DNA from: CAIKZZ01 sp035524495
GTDB taxonomy: Bacteria; Pseudomonadota; Gammaproteobacteria; Steroidobacterales; Steroidobacteraceae
NCBI GenBank assembly: GCA_035524495.1
Contig: DATKOR010000023.1
Coordinates: 1-64,000 of the forward strand
Direction: 5' to 3'
DNA length: 64,000 nt
The notes below the pieces were generated by a model. That model ran no database searches and had not been told where the DNA came from. It saw nothing but the letters and a program-made list of their open reading frames with translations. The translations under genes were made by a program, and so were the position numbers. This document shows positions 53,307 to 62,035 of this stretch, piece by piece (within the stretch, counting starts at the first letter, position 1; each line of letters begins with the position of its first letter).

Positions 53307-53418
53307 GGTGGCCCGCGCCGGTTCCTCCGCGACGATCAGCCGTAAACCCCGTCAGGCCCGGAAGGGAGCAGCGGTAGCGGTGCGATCGGGCGCCGGAGGG
53401 GTGCTGGCGCGGGCCGCC
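53307..53418 (+). ncRNA. ffs: 4.5S (small SRP) RNA
   Basis: The invariant tip is present: GTCAGGCCCGGAAGGGAGCA (53355 region), the Ffh-binding loop with the GGAA tetraloop. The ends GGTGGCCCGCGCC (53307-53319) and GGCGCGGGCCGCC (53406-53418) pair into the long terminal helix with one G-T. Length about 112 bases, as in E. coli. Protein partner ffh lies at 16643-18004. Upstream of dnaX, an order common in gammaproteobacteria. Confidence 0.92.
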
Positions 53419-53438
53419 TCCCTCGGCCGGGGTCGTTC

Positions 53439-55031
53439 GTGAGCTACCTCGTCCTCGCGCGCAAGTGGCGACCGAAGGCCTTCGCCGAGCTCGTCGGCCA
53501 GGAGCACGTGGTGCGCGCGCTCGCCAACGCGCTCGATTCGGGACGCATCCACCACGCGTTCCTGTTCACCGGGACGCGCGGCGTCGGCAAGACGACGGTC
53601 GCGCGGCTGCTCGCCAAGGCCCTCAACTGCGAGACCGGCGTGTCGTCGCGACCGTGCGGCGTATGCAGCGCGTGCCGCGAGATCGACGAGGGCCGCTTCG
53701 TCGACCTGATCGAGGTCGACGCCGCCTCGCGCACCAAGGTCGAGGACACGCGCGAACTCCTCGAGAACGTGCAGTACGCCCCGGCGCGCGGCCGCTACAA
53801 GGTGTACCTCGTCGACGAAGTCCACATGCTCTCCGGCCACTCGTTCAACGCGCTTCTGAAGACGCTCGAGGAGCCGCCGCCGCACGTGAAGTTCCTGCTC
53901 GCGACCACCGACCCGCAGAAGCTGCCGGTCACGGTCGTCTCGCGCTGCCTGCAGTTCCACCTGAAGCGGCTGCCGCCGGCGCTGATCGTCGAGCGCCTCG
54001 CGGCGATCCTCGGCGCCGAAGGCATCGCGGCCGAGCCGCCGGCGCTGCCGCTGCTCGCGCGCGCGGCGGACGGCAGCCTGCGCGATGCGCTGTCGCTGCT
54101 TGACCAGGCGCTCGCCTTCGGCGCCGGGCGGATCCAGGAAGCGGACGTGCGCGCGATGCTGGGCACGATCGACCGCGGGCACGTCGCGCGGCTCGCCGAG
54201 TGCGTCGCCGCCGGCGATGGCGCGGCGCTCGTCGCGACGCTCAAGGCGCTCGACGAGCAGGCACCGGACTACGACCAGGTGCTCGCCGAACTCGCCGCGC
54301 TCCTCGAACGACTGGCGCTCGAGCAGGTCGTACCCGGCGCGGGCCGCGATGCGGGTCCGGACGGGGCGCTCATCACGGCGCTGGCCGCGCGCATCGCGCC
54401 CGAGGACGTGCAGCTCTACTACCAGACGGCGCTGGTCGGCCGGCGCGACCTCGGGCTCGCGCCCGAGCCGCGCATCGGCTTTGAGATGACCCTGCTGAGG
54501 ATGCTCGCGTTTCGCCCGCTGCCCCCCGGCACCGGTGACGGGCCGGCAAGCACGCGTGTCGAGACGCCGCGCGCCGCCGCGCCGCGCGTCGAGGCGGCGC
54601 CGCGTGCGACGGGCACGACGGCGGCACCGGGCGCGAGCGGCGAGTGGGCGGAGCTGCTCGCAAGGCTCGACCTCGTCGGAGCCGCCCACCAGCTCGCGGC
54701 GAACTGCGTCTGGCTTGGCCGCGAGGGCGACACCGTGCGCTTCCGGCTGGACAAGCGCAGCGACGCACTGCGCACGCCGCAGACCGAGGAGCGCCTGACG
54801 CAGGCGCTCAGCCGGCACTTCGCGACGTCGATCCGCGTCGTGATCGAGCGCGACGAGGGCTCGCTGGCCGCGCCGTCGGGCGCCGACACGCCGGCGCGGA
54901 TCGAGGCGCGCGCGGTCGCCGCGGAGCTTGCACAGGCGCGCGCCGCGCTCGAGGTCGAGCCCGCGGTGCGCCAGCTCAGGGAACGCTTCGGCGCCAGCGT
55001 CGCGCCGGACACCATCAAGCCGAACCGTTGA
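53439..55031 (+). CDS. dnaX: DNA polymerase III subunits tau/gamma
   Basis: The 530-residue clamp-loader ATPase has RKWRPKAFAELVGQEHV, Walker A GTRGVGKTTVARLLAKA, a zinc module (CGVCSACREI), Walker B YLVDEVHML and sensor TTDPQKLPVTVVSRC. Domain III is followed by a Pro/Ala linker and a C-terminal domain (about 410-530) for polymerase alpha binding. No A-AAA-AAG slippery sequence is visible, so a frameshifted gamma form is not evident. GTG start at 53439, 20 bases after ffs. Confidence 0.93.
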   Translation: MSYLVLARKWRPKAFAELVGQEHVVRALANALDSGRIHHAFLFTGTRGVGKTTVARLLAKALNCETGVSSRPCGVCSACREIDEGRFVDLIEVDAASRTKVEDTRELLENVQYAPARGRYKVYLVDEVHMLSGHSFNALLKTLEEPPPHVKFLLATTDPQKLPVTVVSRCLQFHLKRLPPALIVERLAAILGAEGIAAEPPALPLLARAADGSLRDALSLLDQALAFGAGRIQEADVRAMLGTIDRGHVARLAECVAAGDGAALVATLKALDEQAPDYDQVLAELAALLERLALEQVVPGAGRDAGPDGALITALAARIAPEDVQLYYQTALVGRRDLGLAPEPRIGFEMTLLRMLAFRPLPPGTGDGPASTRVETPRAAAPRVEAAPRATGTTAAPGASGEWAELLARLDLVGAAHQLAANCVWLGREGDTVRFRLDKRSDALRTPQTEERLTQALSRHFATSIRVVIERDEGSLAAPSGADTPARIEARAVAAELAQARAALEVEPAVRQLRERFGASVAPDTIKPNR

Positions 55032-55047
55032 GACCGAGGAGCGTTCG

Positions 55048-55371
55048 ATGAAGGGTGGAATCGGCAATCTGATGCGCCAGGCGCAGCAGATGCAGGAAAA
55101 TCTCCAGAAGGCGCAGGCCGAGCTCGCGGCGCTCGAGGTCACCGGCGAGGCCGGCGGTGGCATGGTCAAGGTGCTGATGAACGGCAAGCACGAAGTGCGC
55201 CGCGTCACGATCGACCCCAGCGTCGCGGGCGACGATCGCGAGCTGCTCGAGGATCTCGTGACCGCGGCGATCAACGACGCCGTCCGCAAGGTCGAGACCA
55301 CGACCCAGCAGAAATTCGCGGGCATGATGGGCGGCATGCAGCTGCCGCCCGGGTTCAAGCTGCCGTTCTGA
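55048..55371 (+). CDS. ybaB: Nucleoid-associated protein YbaB/EbfC
   Basis: The 107-residue protein begins MKGGIGNLMRQAQQMQENLQ and has VTGEAGGGMVKVLMNGKHEV and the acidic DRELLEDLV helix of the family. It binds DNA as a dimer. GAGGA precedes ATG 55048; 16 bases after dnaX, 4 bases before recR. Classic dnaX-ybaB-recR order. Confidence 0.94.
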   Translation: MKGGIGNLMRQAQQMQENLQKAQAELAALEVTGEAGGGMVKVLMNGKHEVRRVTIDPSVAGDDRELLEDLVTAAINDAVRKVETTTQQKFAGMMGGMQLPPGFKLPF

Positions 55372-55375
55372 GGCC

Positions 55376-55975
55376 GTGAACTACTCGCCGGCCCTCGCGC
55401 AGCTGATCGCGGCCCTGCGGCGCCTGCCGGGCGTCGGGCCGAAGTCGGCGCAGCGCATGGCGTTCCACCTGCTCGAGCGCGACCGCGAGGGCGCGCTCGA
55501 CATCAGCCGCTCGCTCGCCCAGGCGGTCGCGACGATCGGCCAGTGCCGTCGCTGCCGGATGCTGTCGGACTCCGAGCTGTGCCCGATCTGCGCCAACGCG
55601 CAGCGCGACGCCTCGCTCCTGTGCGTCGTCGAATCGCCGGCGGACGTCGTCGCGGTCGAGCAGTCGGGGAGCTTTCGCGGCCGCTACTTCGTGCTGATGG
55701 GGCACCTGTCGCCGCTCGATGGCATCGGTCCTGCCGAGCTCGGCATCGCGCAACTCGAGGTGCTGCTCGACAGCGGCGAGGTGCGCGAGCTGATCCTCGC
55801 GACGAACCCGACCGTCGAGGGGGACGCGACCGCGCACTTTCTGGGTGAGCTCGCCACGCGGCGCGGCGTGCGGGCGAGCCGCATCGCGCATGGCGTGCCG
55901 ATCGGCGGCGAGCTCGAATACGTCGACGGCGGCACGCTCGCGCACGCGCTCGCCGGCCGCCAGACGCTCACCTGA
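55376..55975 (+). CDS. recR: Recombination mediator RecR
   Basis: The 199-residue protein has a helix-hairpin-helix (LRRLPGVGPKSAQRMAFHLL), a C4 zinc finger (CRRCRMLSDSELCPIC) and a Toprim domain (LCVVESPADVVAVE, RYFVLMGHLSPLDGIGP). With RecO and RecF it loads RecA. GTG start. Convergent overlap of 8 bases with rsgA. Confidence 0.94.
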   Translation: MNYSPALAQLIAALRRLPGVGPKSAQRMAFHLLERDREGALDISRSLAQAVATIGQCRRCRMLSDSELCPICANAQRDASLLCVVESPADVVAVEQSGSFRGRYFVLMGHLSPLDGIGPAELGIAQLEVLLDSGEVRELILATNPTVEGDATAHFLGELATRRGVRASRIAHGVPIGGELEYVDGGTLAHALAGRQTLT

Positions 55976-56936
55976 CCCCGGGCCCCCGTCCGGGGCGACG
56001 CTCCGGATAGCGCTCGGCGAACTCGCGCGCCAGCGCCAGCAGCCGGCGGTAGCTCTCGTAGCGCCGGGCGCGGATCTTTCCGGACGCGACGCCGCTGCGC
56101 ACCGCGCAGCCCGGCTCCTGGTCGTGCAGGCAGTCGAGGAAGCGGCAGCCGGCCGCGGCGCCGGCGATCTCGGCGTAGCCCGACGCCACGGCGCGCGGCG
56201 CCGGCAGCGGCGGGGCGTAGTCACGCACGCCCGGCGAGTCGATCAGGTCGCCGCCGCTCGCAAGCCGGTGCAGCACTGCGTGCGTCGTCGTGTGGCGCCC
56301 TTCCTCGGTGGCGGCGGAGATCTCCTGCGTGACGGCGCGCGCCTCGGGTGCGAGCGCGTTGAGCAGGCTCGACTTGCCGGTACCGGACTGGCCGACCAGC
56401 ACGCTGACCGCGCCCTCGAGGCGCGTGGCGAGCGCCTCGATGCCCGGCGCGCCGCGCGCCGAGGTGCGCACGATCGCGATCCCGAGCGCCGCGTAGCCAT
56501 CGAGCTCTTCGGCATCGGCCGGCCCGAGCCCAAGCTCGGACTTGTTGCAGGCGATGAGCGCGCGGATGCCGCACCACGCGGCCGCCGCGAGGTAACGGTC
56601 GACGACGAACCAGTCGGGCGCGGGCCGCGGCGCGACGACGGCCACCAGCTGCGTCAGGTTCGCGACCACGGCTTCGACGCGGCCGCTCGCGGTCGACCGC
56701 TCGAGCGTGTTGCGGCGGGGCAGGAGCTCGTAGACCGTGCCGTACGACTCGCCGGCGTGCGCGTAGCCCCAGCGCGCCTCGTCGCCGCAGACCGCCGCGA
56801 GCCTGCGGCCGTGCAGGCGGCAGGGCACGCGATGCCCGTCGGGGTCCTCGACGGTGAGCTGGCGTCCGTGGCTCGCGACGACGCGCCCGGACCTCAGGTC
56901 GACACCCGCTGCGCCGGCCGCCGCGCCGCGCGCCAC
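55968..56936 (-). CDS. rsgA: Ribosome small subunit GTPase RsgA
   Basis: The 322-residue circularly permuted GTPase has an OB fold (about 10-75), G4 ACNKSELG, G1 GQSGTGKSSLLNAL, G3 DSPGVRD, and a zinc region CRFLDCLHDQEPGC. It checks late 30S assembly. GTG start immediately after the stop of the upstream M48 gene. Near orn as in E. coli. Confidence 0.92.
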   Translation of the reverse strand: MARGAAAGAAGVDLRSGRVVASHGRQLTVEDPDGHRVPCRLHGRRLAAVCGDEARWGYAHAGESYGTVYELLPRRNTLERSTASGRVEAVVANLTQLVAVVAPRPAPDWFVVDRYLAAAAWCGIRALIACNKSELGLGPADAEELDGYAALGIAIVRTSARGAPGIEALATRLEGAVSVLVGQSGTGKSSLLNALAPEARAVTQEISAATEEGRHTTTHAVLHRLASGGDLIDSPGVRDYAPPLPAPRAVASGYAEIAGAAAGCRFLDCLHDQEPGCAVRSGVASGKIRARRYESYRRLLALAREFAERYPERRPGRGPGVR

Positions 56937-58178
56937 TCACGCCCTCCGCTCAAGCGCCGCGATCCGCGCCAGCGCGGGCGGATGCGAGTCGTGCCACGCG
57001 GAGTACCACGGGTCCGGCGTCAGCGTCGAGGCGTTGTCGCGGTACAGCTTGACGAGCGCGGAGGCGAGCTGTGTGCCGTCGGCGTGGGCGGCCGCAAAGC
57101 GATCGGCCTGGAACTCGTGGCGTCGCGACCACCAGCTCCCGAGCGGCGCCAGCAGGAACGTGAACACCGGCACGACCATGACGAAGAGCGCGAGCGCGGC
57201 GTGCGGCGAGGCGCTCGGCACGCCGAGCGCGGAATAGAAGCGGGGCTCGAGCGCGGCTTGGCCGAGCAGCGCGAACCCGAGGAGCGCGGCCCCGAGACCG
57301 AGCGCGAGCCGCTGCCGGATGTGGTGCAGCCGGAAGTGCCCGAGCTCGTGTGCGAGCACCGCCTCGACCTCGCCCGGCACGAGCCGCTCCAGCAGCGTGT
57401 CGAACAGCACGATGCGCTTGTGCCGTCCGAGGCCCGTGAAGTAGGCGTTGCCGTGGCTCGAGCGGCGGGAGCCGTCCATGACGAACACCCCCTCGCTCGC
57501 GAAGCCGCACTCCTGCATCACGCGCTCGACTGCTTCGCGCAGCGCCCCGGCCTCGAGCGGACGGAACTTGTTGAACAGCGGCGCGATCAGCCGCGGCCAC
57601 AGCAGCGTCGCCACCACGGCGAAGGCCACCCAGGCGAGCCACGCGTACAGCCACCACAGGCGCCCGGCGGCGGCCATCAGCGCCAGCACGAGCGCGAGCA
57701 GCGGCACGCCGATCACGATGCCGAGCAGCAAGGACCGCACCAGGTCGATGCAGTAGAGCCGTGGCGTCGTGCGGTTGAAGCCGAAGCGGGCCTCGATCCC
57801 GAAGGTCGCGTAGAGCTCGAACGGCAACCCGGCCAGCGAGAGCCCGAGCACGAGCAGCGACAGCGTCGTCACGCCGTGCGCGAGCGGCGCGAGGTGCAGC
57901 CGCGCGACCGCGGCGTCGAGCGCCGCGAAGCCGCCGCCGAGCGTCACGGTCAGGAGCAGCACGGCGTCCCAGACGAGCTCGAGCCGTCCGAACCGGAGGC
58001 GCGCGCTGCCGTAGTCGGCGGCCTTCGCATGGTCGGCGGCGCTGATCGTGGCCGCGAACGGCGCCGGAACCTCGTCGCGGTGGCGCGCGAGCGCGTGCAG
58101 CTGGCGGGTCGCGAGCACCAGGCGAACCGTCACCATCGCGAGGAGCGCGACGAGAAAGGCGATTGTGAGCGACTGCAT
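56937..58178 (-). CDS. Membrane M48 metallopeptidase (STE24/CAAX-protease type)
   Basis: The 413-residue protein has about seven membrane segments, the zinc motif VLAHELGHFRLHH (about residue 280) and the Glu in RRHEFQADRFAA. FELYATFGIEARFGFNRTTP is a Ste24-family N-terminal segment. It likely degrades membrane proteins for quality control. Immediately upstream of rsgA and divergent from orn. Confidence 0.88.
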   Translation of the reverse strand: MQSLTIAFLVALLAMVTVRLVLATRQLHALARHRDEVPAPFAATISAADHAKAADYGSARLRFGRLELVWDAVLLLTVTLGGGFAALDAAVARLHLAPLAHGVTTLSLLVLGLSLAGLPFELYATFGIEARFGFNRTTPRLYCIDLVRSLLLGIVIGVPLLALVLALMAAAGRLWWLYAWLAWVAFAVVATLLWPRLIAPLFNKFRPLEAGALREAVERVMQECGFASEGVFVMDGSRRSSHGNAYFTGLGRHKRIVLFDTLLERLVPGEVEAVLAHELGHFRLHHIRQRLALGLGAALLGFALLGQAALEPRFYSALGVPSASPHAALALFVMVVPVFTFLLAPLGSWWSRRHEFQADRFAAAHADGTQLASALVKLYRDNASTLTPDPWYSAWHDSHPPALARIAALERRA

Positions 58179-58215
58179 CCGGCGGCCTTGCGGGAGGCGG
58201 CACTCTAGCCTCTGC

Positions 58216-58221
58216 TAGAAT
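58216..58221 (+). promoter_or_regulatory. -10-like hexamer of orn
   Basis: TAGAAT lies 18 bases before the orn ATG in the 61-base divergent gap. The context GCCTCTGCTAGAAT nearly repeats GCCTCTGCTAGCAT before radA (13108-13121). No clear -35 and no Shine-Dalgarno. Confidence 0.35.
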
Positions 58222-58239
58222 GACCGGCAACCGCGCCCC

Positions 58240-58794
58240 ATGCCGCAGCACGCCGACAACCTCGCCTGGATCGATCTGGAAATGACGGGGCTCGCGCCCG
58301 AGTCGGACCGGATCATCGAGGTTGCGACGATCGTCACCGACCGCGACCTCAACGTGCTCGCCGAGGGGCCGGTCATCGCCGTGCGCCAGGACGAGGCGGC
58401 CCTCGCGCGCATGGACGACTGGAACCGCCGCACGCACGGCGACAGCGGGCTGATCGCGCGCGTGCGCGCGAGCCGCGTCGAGGAAGCCGAGGCCGAGCGC
58501 CTGACGCTCGCCTTCCTGAACGAGTGGGTCGCGGCCGGCGTCTCGCCGATGTGCGGCAACAGCATCTGCCAGGACCGGCGCTTCCTGGCGCGCTGGATGC
58601 CGGCGCTGGAGCGCCACTTCCACTACCGCAACCTCGACGTCAGCACCGTCAAGGAGCTGGCGCGGCGCTGGGCGCCGGCGGTGCTCGCCGGTGTCACCAA
58701 GGGCAACGCGCACCGGGCGCTCGACGACGTGCGCGACTCGATCCGCGAACTGCAGCACTACCGCGATACGTTCCTGCGCGTCGCCGCGCCGTGA
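58240..58794 (+). CDS. orn: Oligoribonuclease
   Basis: The 184-residue DEDDh 3'-5' exonuclease degrades dinucleotides left by RNA decay. Exo I IDLEMTGLAPESDRIIEVA, Exo II CGNSICQDRRFL, Exo III HRALDDVRDSI. Divergent from rsgA and the M48 gene. Its stop overlaps the next gene's GTG. Confidence 0.94.
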   Translation: MPQHADNLAWIDLEMTGLAPESDRIIEVATIVTDRDLNVLAEGPVIAVRQDEAALARMDDWNRRTHGDSGLIARVRASRVEEAEAERLTLAFLNEWVAAGVSPMCGNSICQDRRFLARWMPALERHFHYRNLDVSTVKELARRWAPAVLAGVTKGNAHRALDDVRDSIRELQHYRDTFLRVAAP

Positions 58795-60533
58795 CCCGTC
58801 CCCCCGTCGCGCGACTCCTGGTGCTGCTCGTGCCGGTCGCGCTGGCGGGGCTCTTCGCCCGCGTCTACTACACGCCCGATGAGCCGCGCGAGGCGAGCCT
58901 CGTCGTCGCGATGGCGAGCCAGGCCGATCACGCGCTGCCGGAACTCGCCGGCCGGCCGTTCGCGGAGAAGCCGCCGCTCCTCTACTGGCTCGGCGGTGCG
59001 TCGGTCGCGGCGCTCGGCGCCGAGCCCGCGGCCGCGCGCCTGCCGAACCTCCTCTATTTCCTGGTGACCGTGCTCGCGGTCGCCGCGCTCGTGGCGCGTG
59101 CCGTCGACGCCACGGCGGGGTTCGCGGCGGGGGTTGCCAGCGCGACGATGCTGCAGCTCTACCTCGCCGAGATCTGGCTCGCGACCGACGCGCCGCTCGT
59201 CGCCGGCGTCGCGCTCGCTGTGCTCGGCGCCTACCTCGGGCTCGCGGCCGCGGCGCCGCGCGAGCGGCTCGTCGGCTACCTCGTGATGCACGGCGGTCTG
59301 GCGCTCGCGTTCTTCGCCAAGGGCTTCGCCGGCTGGCTGGTGCCGGGCTGCGCCTGGCTCACGGTCGTCGTGCTCGAGCGCCGGCCGCGCGAGTTCCGCG
59401 CGCCGGCCCTGTGGACCGGCGTGCCGCTGCTCGTCGCGGCCATCGGCGCCTGGGTGCTGTGGGTGGCCGCGCGCCCGGACGGGGTGGCCGCGCTCAAGGT
59501 GCTCTTCTGGTACAACCTCGTCGGGCGGGCGGTGCCACTCGCGGCGCCCGAGCAGTTCAGCTACGCCGCCGGGCACGCGAATTCGCCGGCGAAGTACCTG
59601 CTCGAGCTGCCGCTCTACCTGCTGCCGTGGACGGCACTCGCGATCGCGGCGCTCAAGCGCGCGCCGCGCGGCCTGCGACGCCGTGACGCGGAGGGCACGG
59701 CCTGGCGCCTCGCGGCGGGCGCGATCGTGCTGCCGACGCTGGCCCTGTCTCTCGCGGCGACCGCGCGGGGCGTCTACTACGCGCCGCCGGCGCTCGGCTT
59801 TGCGATCCTCGTGGGTCTTTACGTCGGCAGCGCGGGCACGGCGCTCGACCGGACCGACCGGATCGCCTGGCGCACGACCGGCGTGCTGCTCGCGCTGCTC
59901 GCGGCGGCCATTGCCGCGCTCGCCGCGCTCGCCGGCTTCGCGCCGGCGACCCGCACGACGACGTCCGTCGCGCTCGGGGTCGTGGCGCTCGGCGCCGGCG
60001 CCGCCGCGGCATACCTTGCGCTGACGCCGCGGGCGCTCGGCGCGGCCTCGCTGCCGCGGCTGGCGAGCGCCGCGGCGCTCACGCTCTCGCTCGGCGTCGC
60101 GCCGCTGTATCTGATCGTCAATGACTGGCTCAGCCTCGAGGCGCTCGCGGCGCGCGTCGCGACGGCGGCGGGCCCGGCGCGGCTCAGGCTCCTCGACCCC
60201 GACGAGACGACGCTCGCGCTCGCCGCGCTCTACCTTCCCGCAGCCGACGTGCGCGATGTCCTCGATAGCCGGGACGCCGCCGCGCTCGCGTCGGCGGGCG
60301 CTGCGCTCGGCACGAACGAGCGCGTACTCTGGCTCGTGCCCGGCGGCCGCTGGGACCGACGCGCCTGGCTCGGGTTCCTCGGCTATGCGCACGCCGCGCC
60401 GACCGCTCCGACCGTGGCGCCGCCCGCGGCGCTCGGGCCGCTCGCGACCGAATGTGTGCTGATGCGGCCGGGTGGCCGCGCACTCGCGTTGCTCGCGCCG
60501 TCGCAGGCCAGCCCCGCGGGTGTGTGCCGCTGA
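58791..60533 (+). CDS. ArnT-like GT-C (family 39/83) membrane glycosyltransferase
   Basis: The 580-residue protein has about 11-12 membrane segments and an early acidic motif YYTPDEPREASLVVAM, matching the DE motif of polyprenyl-phosphate-sugar transferases such as ArnT. A soluble periplasmic domain follows at about 470-580. It may add a sugar to lipid A or another envelope acceptor; no arn genes are nearby. GTG start overlaps the orn stop. Confidence 0.8.
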   Translation: MTRPPVARLLVLLVPVALAGLFARVYYTPDEPREASLVVAMASQADHALPELAGRPFAEKPPLLYWLGGASVAALGAEPAAARLPNLLYFLVTVLAVAALVARAVDATAGFAAGVASATMLQLYLAEIWLATDAPLVAGVALAVLGAYLGLAAAAPRERLVGYLVMHGGLALAFFAKGFAGWLVPGCAWLTVVVLERRPREFRAPALWTGVPLLVAAIGAWVLWVAARPDGVAALKVLFWYNLVGRAVPLAAPEQFSYAAGHANSPAKYLLELPLYLLPWTALAIAALKRAPRGLRRRDAEGTAWRLAAGAIVLPTLALSLAATARGVYYAPPALGFAILVGLYVGSAGTALDRTDRIAWRTTGVLLALLAAAIAALAALAGFAPATRTTTSVALGVVALGAGAAAAYLALTPRALGAASLPRLASAAALTLSLGVAPLYLIVNDWLSLEALAARVATAAGPARLRLLDPDETTLALAALYLPAADVRDVLDSRDAAALASAGAALGTNERVLWLVPGGRWDRRAWLGFLGYAHAAPTAPTVAPPAALGPLATECVLMRPGGRALALLAPSQASPAGVCR

Positions 60534-60543
60534 CGCCCGTCCG

Positions 60544-60572
60544 TCGACAGCGCGCGGTCGAGTGCCTATGAT
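60544..60572 (+). promoter_or_regulatory. Sigma-70 promoter of alkB
   Basis: -35 TCGACA (60544-60549; five of six to consensus), 17-base spacer, -10 TATGAT (60567-60572; five of six). Start site near 60579, 12 bases before the ATG. One of the best promoter matches in the window. Confidence 0.6.
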
Positions 60573-60590
60573 CGTGCGCGAGGTGCCGCG

Positions 60591-61652
60591 ATGCTGCTTC
60601 GCCGTCTGGGATTCCTGCTGGCGCTGACGCTGCCCCTGTGGGTCGTCGTCGGCGCGCGCCTCGGCGGCGCCTGGAATTTTCTGACGCCGGCCTGGGTGTT
60701 CGTCGCGCTGCCGCTGCTCGATGCGCTCGCCGGCAAGGACACCGCGCTCGTGCTGCCGCGCGGCCCGGACGGCCGCGGCTGGAGCCGCTTCTTCGACGGG
60801 CTCCTCTACCTGTGGGTCGCGATTCAACTCGCGCTGCTCGCGTGGGCGGCGGCGCGGGTCGCGGCGCTGCCCGACTTCGCGAGCCGGCTCGGGCTCGCGT
60901 ACTCGGTCGGGATCGTCACCGGCGGCGTCGGCATCGTCGTTGCGCACGAGCTCGGCCATCGCCGCCGGCTCTTCGATCGCGCTTGCGCCTCGGCGCTGCT
61001 CGCGACCGTCGGCTATGCGCATTTCACGATCGAGCACAACCAGGGGCACCATTCGCGGGTCGCGACGCCTGACGACCCGGCGACGGCACGCGCCGGCGAG
61101 TCGTTCTGGCGCTTCCTGCCGCGCACCGTGGCCGGCCAGTTCGCGAGCGCCTGGCGCATCGAGTGTGCGCGGCTCGTGCGAGCCGGCCGGCCGCGCTTCG
61201 GCCTCGCGAACCGGATGCTGTGGGTCGTCGCGGCGCCGCTGGCGATCGCCACGGCGCTGGGCCTGTGCTTCGGCGCGGCCGCGGTGGTGATGTTCGTCCT
61301 GCAGGCCTCGGTCGCGATCACGCTGCTCGAGCTTGTCAACTACCTCGAGCACTACGGGCTCGAGCGCCGGCTTCGCGCCGACGGCCGCTACGAGAAGGTC
61401 ACGCCGCGCCATTCGTGGAACTCGAGCCAGCGGGTCGGCAACTGGCTGACCTTCAACCTGCAGCGCCATTCGCACCACCACGCCGACGTGACGCGGCACT
61501 ATCCGCAGCTCGAGCACGTCGAGGCGGCGCCGCAGCTGCCGGCCAGCTACGCGGCGATGATCCTGGTCGCGATGGTGCCGCCGCTGTGGCGGCGGATCAT
61601 GGATCCGCGCCTTGCCGCGTGGCGCAGTCTTGAGCGTGAGGTCGTCTCGTGA
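60591..61652 (+). CDS. alkB: Alkane 1-monooxygenase (AlkB family)
   Basis: The 353-residue di-iron membrane enzyme has four to six membrane segments and the eight-histidine set: HELGHRR, EHNQGHHSRVATP, LQRHSHHHAD, plus NYLEHYGLERR, the AlkB signature. It hydroxylates alkanes or related hydrocarbons at the end carbon. Shorter than Pseudomonas GPo1 AlkB (401). No rubredoxin gene is adjacent. Overlaps the GFA-family gene by four bases. Confidence 0.9.
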   Translation: MLLRRLGFLLALTLPLWVVVGARLGGAWNFLTPAWVFVALPLLDALAGKDTALVLPRGPDGRGWSRFFDGLLYLWVAIQLALLAWAAARVAALPDFASRLGLAYSVGIVTGGVGIVVAHELGHRRRLFDRACASALLATVGYAHFTIEHNQGHHSRVATPDDPATARAGESFWRFLPRTVAGQFASAWRIECARLVRAGRPRFGLANRMLWVVAAPLAIATALGLCFGAAAVVMFVLQASVAITLLELVNYLEHYGLERRLRADGRYEKVTPRHSWNSSQRVGNWLTFNLQRHSHHHADVTRHYPQLEHVEAAPQLPASYAAMILVAMVPPLWRRIMDPRLAAWRSLEREVVS

Positions 61653-62035
61653 GCACAACGCCTGTTGTCACGCACCGCGGCGGCTGCCATTGCGGCGCCG
61701 TTGCCTTCGAGGTCGACGCCGAGGCGGCCCCGGAGGTCTTCGAGTGCAACTGCTCGATCTGCACGATGACCGGGTACCTGCACCTGATCGTGCCGAAGGA
61801 GCGCTTCCGGCTGCTGCGCGGGACCGAAATGCTGACCGAGTACACCTTCGGGACGCGCACCGCACGGCACCTGTTCTGCCGGCGCTGCGGCATCAAGTCG
61901 TTCTACGTGCCGCGCTCGCACCCGGACGGCATCAGCGTGCACGCGCACTGCCTCGAGCAGTCGACGCTGCAGGGACTCAAGGTCACGCCCTTCGACGGGC
62001 GCAACTGGGAAGCGGCGCGCACGTCGATCGCCTAG
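61649..62035 (+). CDS. GFA/CENP-V family zinc protein
   Basis: The 128-residue protein has GGCHCGAVAFEVD, CNCSICTMTGYLH and FCRRCGIKSFYV, the cysteine set that binds two zinc ions in glutathione-dependent formaldehyde-activating-like proteins. The true substrate of most members is unknown. GTG start overlaps the alkB stop (GTGA), so the pair is co-translated; it might handle an aldehyde made from alkanes. Confidence 0.87.
   Translation: MSTTPVVTHRGGCHCGAVAFEVDAEAAPEVFECNCSICTMTGYLHLIVPKERFRLLRGTEMLTEYTFGTRTARHLFCRRCGIKSFYVPRSHPDGISVHAHCLEQSTLQGLKVTPFDGRNWEAARTSIA

Noticed and set aside
60184..60483. Short minus-strand frame opposite the ArnT-like gene
   Set aside because: Arg-rich antisense shadow with no ribosome-binding site.
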